A stretch of DNA of 8,422 bases from Ruminococcaceae bacterium UBA3220 (GTDB taxonomy: Bacteria; Bacillota; Clostridia; Oscillospirales; Acutalibacteraceae): NCBI GenBank assembly GCA_002363095.1, contig DEWC01000026.1, positions 1 through 8,422 of the forward strand, written 5' to 3'. Made by a program: the position numbers and the translations under genes. Shown here piece by piece: positions 1 through 6,473 of this stretch (position 1 is its first letter; each line of letters opens with the position of its first letter). The notes beneath the pieces were generated by a model. It was not told the DNA's origin. It was given only the letters and a program-made list of their open reading frames with translations, and searched no databases.

Positions 1-20
1 GCGGTTTTCGCCTATAAGGA

Positions 21-50
21 GTTTTTCCGCCGCACCTGTCGCCGGAAAAC
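21..50 (-). repeat. Imperfect inverted repeat beyond the terminator
   Basis: On the minus strand GTTTTCCG (50-43) can pair with CGGAAAAAC (29-21) if one A is bulged, leaving a loop of about 13 nt. Its 5' arm overlaps the T-rich tail of the stronger hairpin at 56-75, so the two structures would compete. It could be a secondary terminator element or chance. No gene is visible in the window beyond it. Confidence 0.3.
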
Positions 51-75
51 CAAAATGGCGCCGAGAACGGCGCCA
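46..75 (-). terminator. Rho-independent terminator after the acyltransferase gene
   Basis: On the minus strand an 8-bp perfect, very GC-rich stem (TGGCGCCG / CGGCGCCA, positions 75-68 and 63-56) closes a four-base loop and is followed at once by TTTTGGTTTT (55-46). This is the layout of an intrinsic terminator, and it lies 43 nt past the stop of the acyltransferase gene, where the minus-strand unit should end. The T tract is broken by GG, so termination may be incomplete. Read on the plus strand the hairpin has no T tract, so it is not a terminator for plus-strand transcription. Confidence 0.75.
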
Positions 76-118
76 CGCCATAGCAACAGGTTTATCGACA
101 GGCTGGGTTTTCTGCAAT

Positions 119-955
119 TCATTTGTTTTTAATTTCGCTTTTTCTCTTATCGATATTTTCCTTCATTGCGGTATGTACGATTTCCCCGATTTTATCGGTG
201 TGCAACTGTTCAACCTCTTCACTGCGCAGAACCGTTAAAACATCAAGATAAACATCGGTTCTGCGTTTTATGAGGTTTTTAAAGCATTTATCGGAGCCTA
301 CAAGTGTGCAAACGACAATCGGCGCCTTCGCCTTTGTCGCGATTTTAAAAGCCCCGTTGCGAAATTCGTGAAGTTCGCCGTCGAGGCTTGTGTACCCCTC
401 GGGGAAAATTCCGATGCTCGCCTTATCGCTCTTTATATAGTCCACCGCTTTAAGTATGGACTTTATCGCTTCGCGGTTGTTTTCACGGTCAATCGGGATA
501 CAGTAGAGTTTTTTCATCGCCTTCGCTACAAACTTCATCTCGGAATAGACCTCTTTTTTGGCGATGAAGCCAAGCTCCAAGTCGGGGAATTCTTCCAGAA
601 ATATTATCGGGTCTATGTTGTTTATATGATTGCTGACAAGCAAAACACGCGCGTTTTCCGGTATCTGTTCGGCGCCGGTAACATGTACCTTTATCCGACA
701 TATTTTGAACAGCATGGGAAGGCTGTACTTAACAAGCTTTCTGAAACAACCGTTCCCCTTCTCTGTTTCCTTGTTCGGATTTACAAGGGCGATAGATACC
801 ACCAGCAAAACAAGATGCAGGATTATAAACCCGAGCGTGCATCCGATAACCAAAACCGGCACAAGCCACCATCCGTTGGGACTTGTAAAAACCGGGGATA
901 TTCCGTCGACGACAAACAAAACTGCCACCGACATAAAAAAGTAGATATAAAGCAT
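119..955 (-). CDS. Membrane lysophospholipid acyltransferase family protein (PlsC / 1-acyl-sn-glycerol-3-phosphate acyltransferase-like)
   Basis: This 278-residue protein most likely moves an acyl chain onto a lysophospholipid, as PlsC does when it makes phosphatidic acid at the inner face of the membrane. The N-terminus has two hydrophobic segments (about residues 2-20 and 30-58), followed by the acyltransferase fold. Family motifs are visible: the catalytic H-X4-D as NHINNID (H110, D115), the motif II region around GFIAKKE (129-135), an arginine at 157 in IPIDRE, and the phosphate-binding FPEG at 184-187, followed by YTS. The usual VPIVP motif appears as APIVV at 211-215. The ATG is chosen because AGAGG sits 7 nt upstream. 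The gene starts 13 nt after the four-cysteine gene and is the last of the unit, just before a terminator. The acyltransferase fold is clear; the substrate is not. Because it sits with a wall-polymer ligase, an envelope substrate other than lysophosphatidic acid is possible, so no gene symbol is assigned. Confidence 0.88.
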   Translation of the reverse strand: MLYIYFFMSVAVLFVVDGISPVFTSPNGWWLVPVLVIGCTLGFIILHLVLLVVSIALVNPNKETEKGNGCFRKLVKYSLPMLFKICRIKVHVTGAEQIPENARVLLVSNHINNIDPIIFLEEFPDLELGFIAKKEVYSEMKFVAKAMKKLYCIPIDRENNREAIKSILKAVDYIKSDKASIGIFPEGYTSLDGELHEFRNGAFKIATKAKAPIVVCTLVGSDKCFKNLIKRRTDVYLDVLTVLRSEEVEQLHTDKIGEIVHTAMKENIDKRKSEIKNK

Positions 956-968
956 ACCTTTTCCTCTT

Positions 969-1154
969 TTAGTTTTGTTTTTTTACAATTGCATATTCAT
1001 CGTAAAAATCATAATACGGACAGTTATAGGTCGAAGCGGTTAAAAACCTTTCCATTTCATCCTCGTCCAAATTCATATCGCAAAAATATGTGTCGGTAAT
1101 ATCGTCATATATATAGTTGGCGCAGGTTTCGCAGGATGTTTTTGTCCTTTTCAC
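969..1154 (-). CDS. Small four-cysteine protein, resembling DUF6472
   Basis: This gene encodes a 61-residue, acidic, probably cytosolic protein without a signal peptide or membrane segment. It has four cysteines: a CxxC pair near the N-terminus (C8, C11), then C25 and C45 (in NCPYY). Between them lies the acidic stretch LDEDEM (29-34). Cysteine spacing and this central motif match what I remember of the uncharacterised DUF6472 family found in Clostridia; that assignment was not checked. Four cysteines at these spacings could bind zinc or an iron-sulphur cluster, but this is inference. The start is GTG and overlaps the TGA of the LCP gene as GTGA. No strong ribosome binding site precedes it, so translation is probably coupled to the LCP gene. 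The acyltransferase gene follows 13 nt later. The function is unknown. Confidence 0.85.
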   Translation of the reverse strand: MKRTKTSCETCANYIYDDITDTYFCDMNLDEDEMERFLTASTYNCPYYDFYDEYAIVKKQN

Positions 1155-2827
1155 GGTTGTTCGCCGCCTTGCTCTGCACCCTGCTCCGTGCCGCCCGAAC
1201 CGCCCGTGCCGCCTGACACACCTGTTCCTCCGACGTCGCCTGTACCCTCTGAACCGGTGCCTTCTCCGCCCGAACCGGTGCCGGTTGAGCCGCCGCTTTC
1301 GCCGCCTTGAACATCGCCGCCCGACTCAATTTCGGAGGTGTTGGTTTTTGGGTCGTCTTCGGGGATTTCCTTCGGTTTTTCGGTTTTATTGTCGTTCTGT
1401 TTGGGCGCAGTCGACGACGAAGAGGAGTTTTTCTTATCGGAAGTCCCTCCTGAGGAAGAACCGCCCGAGCTGCCCGAATAACCTCCGTTATACCACTTGT
1501 TTTTTTCAACCGGATGGTCTTTAATATAATCCTTTGCAGTCATATCCGAATAAATAATTGCGTGTATAACCTTAGAGGCATAATCAAGATCCATATATAT
1601 TACCGAGCCGTAACCCGAGGGGGTTGGAGTTATGAGAAAATCGTAATCGGTGCCTTTTTCTCCCTTTTCCTTGTCGGCGTCGGCGTAGGTCAAAGGTATG
1701 CGGTATTCCTCAAAGGTCGGATGCCTTTGCATAACGCTCCACCCTATTGAGATTATTTTATCAAGTTCAAGCGATGTCTGAGTGCAGGGCACGAGCGCCT
1801 TTACAAGACTTACATATTTTGATTTTTTCAAATCCTTTACCGAGTTAAAGAGTTGTTTCATAACAAACCTTTGACGGTCGGTTCGTCCGTAGTCATTGGA
1901 GGTTCCCCATATGTTTGTGCAGTATCTTATTCTTGAATAGGCAACCGCCTGAAGTCCGTTAAGGTGTTGCTTTCCCCACTTTGTAACATAGTATTTGTTC
2001 GGGTTTTCGCCCTTTTCATAGCAGATTTCCTGAATCATATCGTTGATACCGTGATTGTTGTTCCCCCTCGCGGTAACTTCGTTTTTGGTAAGTTCAACAT
2101 CTATTCCGCCGACGGCGTCGATAATCTCCGCCATACCGTAGAAATTGACCGTCGCATATTCTTCTATATCAAGATTAAAGTTTTTATTTATCGTACTTAT
2201 TCCGTATCTTGCGGCAGCTTCCTCCTTGTCCTTATCGGTAGACGCGGCGCCTTTCGCGTACGCCGAGTTGATTTTACCGTAACCTATCTTCTTTTGTCCG
2301 TTGTAGATGGGGACAAATGTATCTCTTAACAGAGAAATTATTTTGATTTTGTTGGTTTTTGTGTTTATGCTTAAAATCATAATACTGTCGGTGTTTCCGA
2401 CAAAGGATGTTTTACCTTTTGTATCGCGGCTGTCAATGCCGAAAAGCGCTATGTTTGTAATATTCTCATCTATACGCCCGACCGCGCCGAGGTCGCCGGT
2501 CACTTTTTTATAGTTATAAAACAGATAGTTAAGCCCGCCGAGCGCAACAAATACCGTCAGCGCCAAAACTATAGCAATCGAAGAAACAATAAACGCCTTT
2601 TTTGATTTTTTCATACACTTCCACCATTTATACATCTTGAATTTTATGTTATCAAAGAATTTAAAAATTCCACGCTTTTTTCTGCGATAGGAATGCTCCG
2701 AATTCCCGAAATAATCATCGATTTTTTCAGTATTGATTTGATATTTTTCGGAATTTGAATACAAGTCGTCAAATTTCCTGTTGTTATTGTTATCATAATC
2801 TATCTCAAAAATATCATGCTTAGCCAT
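1151..2827 (-). CDS. LytR-CpsA-Psr (LCP) family cell-wall polymer ligase
   Basis: LCP proteins move undecaprenyl-phosphate-linked glycopolymers such as teichoic acids or capsule onto peptidoglycan at the outer face of the membrane. The 558-residue product has a charged cytosolic N-terminus (1-77, Asn/Asp-rich then KR-rich), one membrane helix (about 78-104), the LCP domain (about 122-330), a further extracellular part to about 446, and a Ser/Gly-rich tail to the end. Visible LCP motifs are NTDSIM (145-150), SLLRDT (165-170), KINSAY (185-190), a GGID turn (240-243) and YGRTDRQR (313-320), which hold the usual catalytic Asp and Arg residues. I chose the ATG at 2827 because AGGG lies 8 nt upstream. 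A TTG at 2851 would add 8 residues but has no ribosome binding site and lies only about 7 nt from the predicted transcription start. This is the first gene of the second unit; the next gene overlaps it by 4 nt. The attached polymer cannot be told from sequence. Confidence 0.93.
   Translation of the reverse strand: MAKHDIFEIDYDNNNNRKFDDLYSNSEKYQINTEKIDDYFGNSEHSYRRKKRGIFKFFDNIKFKMYKWWKCMKKSKKAFIVSSIAIVLALTVFVALGGLNYLFYNYKKVTGDLGAVGRIDENITNIALFGIDSRDTKGKTSFVGNTDSIMILSINTKTNKIKIISLLRDTFVPIYNGQKKIGYGKINSAYAKGAASTDKDKEEAAARYGISTINKNFNLDIEEYATVNFYGMAEIIDAVGGIDVELTKNEVTARGNNNHGINDMIQEICYEKGENPNKYYVTKWGKQHLNGLQAVAYSRIRYCTNIWGTSNDYGRTDRQRFVMKQLFNSVKDLKKSKYVSLVKALVPCTQTSLELDKIISIGWSVMQRHPTFEEYRIPLTYADADKEKGEKGTDYDFLITPTPSGYGSVIYMDLDYASKVIHAIIYSDMTAKDYIKDHPVEKNKWYNGGYSGSSGGSSSGGTSDKKNSSSSSTAPKQNDNKTEKPKEIPEDDPKTNTSEIESGGDVQGGESGGSTGTGSGGEGTGSEGTGDVGGTGVSGGTGGSGGTEQGAEQGGEQP
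1184..1324 (-). repeat. Gly-rich low-complexity coding repeat in the LCP tail
   Basis: This stretch encodes residues 502-548 of the LCP protein and is built from irregular units of Gly-Gly or Gly-Thr-Gly separated by Ser, Glu or Val (GGSTGTGSGG, GTGSEGTGDV, GGTGVSGGTG). The DNA is richer in G and C than the surrounding gene and contains many near-repeats of GGCACGGGCGG type. Units are not identical, so this is a degenerate repeat and not a perfect tandem array. Such a tail is probably a flexible extracellular linker, and its length may vary between strains. Confidence 0.6.
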
Positions 2828-2856
2828 TTTTTTGTCCCTTTTTTTATTCAATGTGT

Positions 2857-2874
2857 GGAATAGTATTATATTCC
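2857..2874. promoter_or_regulatory. Dyad overlapping the -10 box, possible operator
   Basis: GGAATA (2857-2862) and TATTCC (2869-2874) form a perfect 6-bp inverted repeat with a 6-nt centre, and the TATAAT of the LCP promoter lies inside it. A repressor bound here would block the promoter. Read on the plus strand, the same dyad is followed by seven T residues and so resembles a weak AT-rich terminator, but no plus-strand gene exists to use it. AT-rich dyads at promoters arise easily by chance, so the operator call is tentative. Confidence 0.35.
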
Positions 2875-2893
2875 TTTTTTTACCCGATTACAA
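2865..2893 (-). promoter_or_regulatory. Sigma-A-type promoter for the LCP unit
   Basis: On the minus strand TTGTAA (2893-2888) and a perfect TATAAT (2870-2865) are separated by exactly 17 nt with an A-rich spacer. The -10 box matches consensus fully and the -35 box at four of six positions. The promoter begins directly after the rsmI stop codon, predicts a start near 2858, and gives a leader of about 30 nt to the LCP ATG. No terminator hairpin lies between rsmI and this promoter, so read-through from the upstream operon may add to expression. Confidence 0.75.
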
Positions 2894-3718
2894 TCATTTT
2901 ATGATTTCTTTATAAATATCGCCTTTTTTTATACCGGTAAGTCCTGCCGCCGCTTTTGCGGCAAAAGACGCCGAATTTCCTTTTAACAGGTATTCGTTTG
3001 CAATTTGAACCGCATCTTCAAGGGTATATTCTTCTTGTGTTTCCTCTCTGCCCTTCACTATCAGAACATACTCTCCGCGAGGCTGATTTTGCTCAAAATA
3101 ATCTATCGCCTCTTTGAAGGTAAAAAGAAAAACCGTTTCGTGGATTTTGGTAAGCTCTTTAACGACCGCGAGTTCCCTTTCCCGCCCGAAGCATTCTCCC
3201 ATATCCTTTAAGGTTTTTAACAGTTTATGGGGAGCCTCATAAAAAATCATGGTTCGCGTTTCATTTTGAAGCGAAGCAAGACGCTCGGTTCGGCTTATCC
3301 TGTTAACCGATAAAAAGCCCTCAAAACAAAACCTGCCCGACGGCATTCCCGAAACACTCAAAGCCGACGCAAACGCAACCGGACCCGGAACACATTCAAC
3401 CGCTATCCCGTTTTTCCGCGCGGACTTTACCAAATCCTCACCCGGGTCGGATATAGCCGGCATTCCCGCGTCGGTAACAACAGCGCAGCTTTCCCCGGAA
3501 AGAAGGCGGTTAATAATATAGTTTTCTTTTTCACCCTTGTTATGCTCGTAATAAGCAATGAGTTCACATTTTATATCAAAATGATTGAGTAGTTTAAGGG
3601 TAACCCGGGTATCTTCGGCGGCGATAAAATCAACTTCGGACAGTATTCTTTCAGCCCTCGGCGAAAAATCTTCAAGATTGCCGATTGGAGTTCCTACAAC
3701 ATATAACTTTCCGCTCAA
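2894..3718 (-). CDS. rsmI: 16S rRNA (cytidine-1402-2'-O)-methyltransferase RsmI
   Basis: RsmI uses S-adenosylmethionine to 2'-O-methylate C1402 in the decoding centre of 16S rRNA. The 274-residue product is near the usual length. The tetrapyrrole-methylase-like fold shows its family motifs: VGTPIGNLED (8-17), AAEDTR (33-38), a TDAGMP loop (82-87, where SDAGTP is more usual) with ISDPGEDL after it, VPGPVAFASAL (110-120), and FYEAPHKL (159-166). A small C-terminal domain (about 230-274) ends in KKGDIYKEI, as in other RsmI proteins. The start is TTG: GAAGG lies 8 nt upstream, the first motif would be lost with any downstream ATG, and no upstream start is better. The gene follows the tRNA methyltransferase gene by 16 nt; in Bacillus subtilis the homologues yabB and yabC are also close neighbours. 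It is the last gene of the upstream operon. Confidence 0.95.
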   Translation of the reverse strand: MSGKLYVVGTPIGNLEDFSPRAERILSEVDFIAAEDTRVTLKLLNHFDIKCELIAYYEHNKGEKENYIINRLLSGESCAVVTDAGMPAISDPGEDLVKSARKNGIAVECVPGPVAFASALSVSGMPSGRFCFEGFLSVNRISRTERLASLQNETRTMIFYEAPHKLLKTLKDMGECFGRERELAVVKELTKIHETVFLFTFKEAIDYFEQNQPRGEYVLIVKGREETQEEYTLEDAVQIANEYLLKGNSASFAAKAAAGLTGIKKGDIYKEIIK

Positions 3719-3734
3719 ATTACAAACCTTCTTT

Positions 3735-4469
3735 TCAGTGTCCCTCTTTATAACAGCCGTATATATCCTTCATTTCTTTTGAAAAGTTGCCGTTTTCTTC
3801 GATATAAAGTTCGCTTTCTATCGTAAGTCCCGTATTTCCGCAACGGCGGCCCTCAACGAGCACAAGCCACGGCCTTTCGCCGAGCCTTTGCGAAACACAT
3901 CTTAACCGCTTCGGCTCGATTTTATATTTTCGAAGCAGTTCTATCAGTTCGGCAAGCCGTTCGGGGCGGTGGCATAGGCAAAAACGCCCGCTCGTTTGGA
4001 GAAGTTTTGCCGAAACGGCAATTATGTCCTCTAAGGTACACTTTGTTTCGTGGCGGGCAATTCTCGCGGTTTCATCGGGATTTTTCAGCCCCGCGTTCGG
4101 TGCCTTATACGGCGGATTACAGGTTATAAGGGTCGCCCTGCCGAATTCCACCTTGCCTTTAAGGTCAAGCAAATCGGAATTTACCGCCTTAAAGTTATCA
4201 AAACCGTTTTCTTTTGCCGACATTTCGGCAAGTTTTACAGCCTCTGCCGAAATATCAATGCCGATAAAACTTTGACCCTTTTTCTCCCTAAGCATCAGAA
4301 ACGGAATAATTCCGCAACCCGTTCCGAGGTCGATAATTCTGTCTCCTCGCTTGGGTCTTGCAAAATCGGCAAGCAAAACAGCGTCGGTGCCGAAGGTATG
4401 GTGCTTAGAAGTGTTTATGAAAATGCCCTTTCCTATCGGCTGCCTTGAAATCACTAAATCTTTGTCCAT
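3735..4469 (-). CDS. trmN6: tRNA1(Val) (adenine-37-N6)-methyltransferase (TrmN6 / YabB-like)
   Basis: This 244-residue class I methyltransferase probably methylates N6 of adenosine 37 in a tRNA, by analogy with the YfiC/TrmN6 family. Visible motifs are the TFGTDAVLLADF segment near the N-terminus (25-36), the SAM-binding DLGTGCG (47-53), the acidic end of the next strand at D72 (GIDIS), and the catalytic NPPY (118-121), which marks enzymes acting on an exocyclic amino group of adenine. The C-terminal RPWLVLVEGRR (199-209) is also typical of this group. The ATG lies inside the end of cysS, with a 16-nt overlap in another frame, and has only a weak ribosome binding site, so translation is probably coupled to cysS. 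rsmI follows after 16 nt. The fold and base chemistry are well supported; the exact tRNA target is inferred from the family. Confidence 0.88.
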   Translation of the reverse strand: MDKDLVISRQPIGKGIFINTSKHHTFGTDAVLLADFARPKRGDRIIDLGTGCGIIPFLMLREKKGQSFIGIDISAEAVKLAEMSAKENGFDNFKAVNSDLLDLKGKVEFGRATLITCNPPYKAPNAGLKNPDETARIARHETKCTLEDIIAVSAKLLQTSGRFCLCHRPERLAELIELLRKYKIEPKRLRCVSQRLGERPWLVLVEGRRCGNTGLTIESELYIEENGNFSKEMKDIYGCYKEGH

Positions 4470-5833
4470 TTTACACCGTTCGGCGTGTCCTCAAGGGCTA
4501 TTCCCATATCTTTAAGTTTATCTCTTATTTCGTCAGCCGTTTTGAAGTCTCTGTTTTTTCTCGCTTCGTTTCTTTTCTCGATAAGTTCTTCTATTTCCGA
4601 GTCAAGGTCATTGCCCTTGCGGTTATAAACAAGCCCCAAAACGCCCGTAAGCTCGTCGAACATTTTCGCGCAGGCGGTAAGGGTGTCCTTCTTTGCCCCT
4701 TCGGATATGGCGGTGTTTATCTCGCGCACAAGCGAGAATACCGCCGCCAACGCGTCCGCCGTGTTGAGGTCATCCTCCATAGCGTCAATAAATTCCTGTT
4801 TTCTTTTTTCGGTAAAGTCGGGTATTTCTCCGCCTTCTTCAGCGCTTTTAAGGGCAAAATCAATGTTATCGCGGCAGGTATAAAGCCTTTCGAGCGCGTT
4901 TTTGCCCTGCTCAATAATGTCAACCGAATAGTTTATGGGCCCTCTGTACTGCGAGGATATCATCAGATATCTTATCGGCTCATAGCCGTAGGCGTTTGCA
5001 ACATCACGAACGGTAAAGAAATTGTTAAGCGATTTCGACATTTTATGGTTATCGACATTTATAAAGCCGTTATGCATCCAATAATGCGAAAAATCGCAAC
5101 CGTTCGCGCATTCGCTTTGGGCAATTTCATTTTCGTGGTGCGGGAAAATAAGGTCAAGCCCGCCGCAATGGATGTCTATTGTTTTTCCTAAATATCTGCC
5201 TGCCATGGCGGAGCATTCAATATGCCAGCCGGGTCTTCCCTTTCCCCAAGGGGACTCCCAGAACGGCTCGCCCTCCTTGGCACCCTTCCAGAGACAAAAG
5301 TCCATCGGGTCTTCCTTTATATCGCCGGTTTCAATTCTCGCTCCCGCCTCCAAATCTTCAAGCGGTTGATGAGAAAGTTTTCCGTAGTCCTTAAATCTCT
5401 TGCTTCTGAAATAAACATCTCCACCGGCGGTATAAGCATATCCTTTTTCCATAAGTTCGGATATTATTCTTTGAATTTCCTCGATATTCTCGGTTGCTCT
5501 CGGATGAACGGTGGCTTCACGGACATTAAGCCCCTTAGCGTCAACCCAGAACTCCTTTATGAACCTTTCGGCAACCTCGGGCACGGTTATGCCCTCCTCG
5601 TTTGCCTTTTTTATGAGTTTATCATCTATATCGGTAAAGTTTTGAACAAAAGTAACCTTGTATCCGCGCCATTCAAGATAACGGCGAAGAACATCAAATA
5701 CGCAAAGCGGTCTTGCGTTTCCGATATGTATATAGTTATAAACGGTAGGTCCGCAGGCATAAATTTTTACCTCGCCTTCCTTTATCGGTATGAATTCATC
5801 CTTTTGTCTTGTAAGTGTGTTGAAAATTTTCAT
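4454..5833 (-). CDS. cysS: Cysteinyl-tRNA synthetase
   Basis: CysS attaches cysteine to tRNA-Cys in the cytosol. The 459-residue product has the usual length for the bacterial enzyme. The class I signatures are present: HIGN (36-39, the CysRS form of HIGH) within YNYIHIGNARP, and KMSKS at 264-268. The zinc site that selects cysteine is intact, with C27, C207, H232 and E236 matching the known four ligands in spacing. FTDIDDK (66-72) and GWHIECSAM (202-210) are further family hallmarks, and the C-terminal part holds the DALR-type anticodon-binding helices. The ATG overlaps the cysE stop as ATGA, with AGGGAG 7 nt upstream inside the end of cysE. Being coupled to cysE places cysteine supply and use under shared expression, a pairing also known from Bacillus. 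Confidence 0.98.
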   Translation of the reverse strand: MKIFNTLTRQKDEFIPIKEGEVKIYACGPTVYNYIHIGNARPLCVFDVLRRYLEWRGYKVTFVQNFTDIDDKLIKKANEEGITVPEVAERFIKEFWVDAKGLNVREATVHPRATENIEEIQRIISELMEKGYAYTAGGDVYFRSKRFKDYGKLSHQPLEDLEAGARIETGDIKEDPMDFCLWKGAKEGEPFWESPWGKGRPGWHIECSAMAGRYLGKTIDIHCGGLDLIFPHHENEIAQSECANGCDFSHYWMHNGFINVDNHKMSKSLNNFFTVRDVANAYGYEPIRYLMISSQYRGPINYSVDIIEQGKNALERLYTCRDNIDFALKSAEEGGEIPDFTEKRKQEFIDAMEDDLNTADALAAVFSLVREINTAISEGAKKDTLTACAKMFDELTGVLGLVYNRKGNDLDSEIEELIEKRNEARKNRDFKTADEIRDKLKDMGIALEDTPNGVKWTKI

Positions 5834-6465
5834 CTTTTTTCTCCCTTTGCTTTTTCAAGCAACTCTATTCTCTCCTCGAGTTTGTCGATTTCCTGCTGAA
5901 TCGGGTCGGGGATGTTTATCTGGTCAAGCGGTTTTCTCTCTACCTTTTTGCCGTTTTGACGGACAACATGCGCCGGAACACCCACAACGGTAGAATTTGG
6001 CGGCACCTCTTCAAGCACCACCGCACCGGCGGCTACCCTTGAATTATCGCCTATCTTAAACGGCCCTAAAACCTTTGCGCCGGCACTTACCATAACATTG
6101 TTTCCAAGCGTCGGATGGCGTTTACCCACATCCTTGCCCGTTCCGCCTAAGGTAACGCCCTGATACAAAAGGCAATCGTCTCCTATTTCGGCGGTTTCGC
6201 CTATCACAATTCCGGTGCCGTGGTCGATAACAAGCCGTCTACCAATCGTGGCGCCGGGATGAATTTCAATCCCGGTTTTTCTTGCCGCCTTTTGAGAAAT
6301 GAGCCTTGCCCTGAAAAAATGTCCCTTCAAGAAGTGCTTGTGCGCCCTTCTGTACATTCTTATCGCCTTTACTCCGGGGTAAAGAAAGAAAATTTCAAGG
6401 CTCGACCTTGCGGCTGGGTCGCGGTCCTTAACCGCCTGTATATCCTCTTTTATCCTGTCAAACAT
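5830..6465 (-). CDS. cysE: Serine O-acetyltransferase
   Basis: CysE transfers acetyl from acetyl-CoA to L-serine, giving O-acetylserine, the substrate that O-acetylserine sulfhydrylase turns into cysteine. The 211-residue product is of the short Firmicute/EpsC form, lacking much of the N-terminal helical domain of the E. coli enzyme. After a short helical N-terminus (1-60) comes the left-handed beta-helix of hexapeptide repeats (about 65-170), with GIEIHPGATIG (65-75), the catalytic histidine H82 in IDHGTGIVIGETAEIG, YQGVTLGGTGK (101-111) and KRHPTLG. E67 takes the place of the E. coli catalytic aspartate, as in many Firmicute homologues. The C-terminal 25 residues look like a charged coiled coil (IDKLEERIELLEKAKGEK). 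AGGAG lies 5 nt before the ATG; pgsA ends 8 nt upstream and cysS overlaps by 4 nt. No sulfhydrylase gene is in the window. Confidence 0.96.
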   Translation of the reverse strand: MFDRIKEDIQAVKDRDPAARSSLEIFFLYPGVKAIRMYRRAHKHFLKGHFFRARLISQKAARKTGIEIHPGATIGRRLVIDHGTGIVIGETAEIGDDCLLYQGVTLGGTGKDVGKRHPTLGNNVMVSAGAKVLGPFKIGDNSRVAAGAVVLEEVPPNSTVVGVPAHVVRQNGKKVERKPLDQINIPDPIQQEIDKLEERIELLEKAKGEKR

Positions 6466-6473
6466 ACTGTCTC

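Noticed and set aside
12..122. A 36-residue minus-strand reading frame starting in an ATGA overlap with the acyltransferase stop
   Set aside because: The overlap looks like a coupled gene, but the frame runs straight through the terminator hairpin and its T tract, has no ribosome binding site of note, and its Arg/Leu-rich product matches no family I know.
1117..1524. Arg/Pro/Cys-rich plus-strand frame of 135 codons
   Set aside because: It lies opposite the Gly/Ser-rich tail of the LCP gene. GC-rich repeat codons remove stops from the complementary frames, and the product is low complexity with no start signal.
2828..2851. Extended start of the LCP gene at a TTG (2851)
   Set aside because: No ribosome binding site precedes it and it lies only about 7 nt from the predicted transcription start, while the ATG at 2827 has AGGG at good spacing.
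2857..2881. Plus-strand terminator (GGAATA dyad followed by seven T)
   Set aside because: The stem is short and AT-rich, and no plus-strand gene is present to terminate. The dyad fits better with the minus-strand promoter or chance.
3466..3475. RsmI loop TDAGMP in place of SDAGTP as a possible sign of an inactive or altered enzyme
   Set aside because: The Asp-Ala-Gly core and the following Pro are kept, all other motifs are intact, and conservative changes here are expected within the family.
4445..5191. Long plus-strand frame of 248 codons opposite cysS
   Set aside because: cysS has every catalytic and zinc-binding motif over this span, so the antisense frame is a shadow; its product has no recognisable domain.
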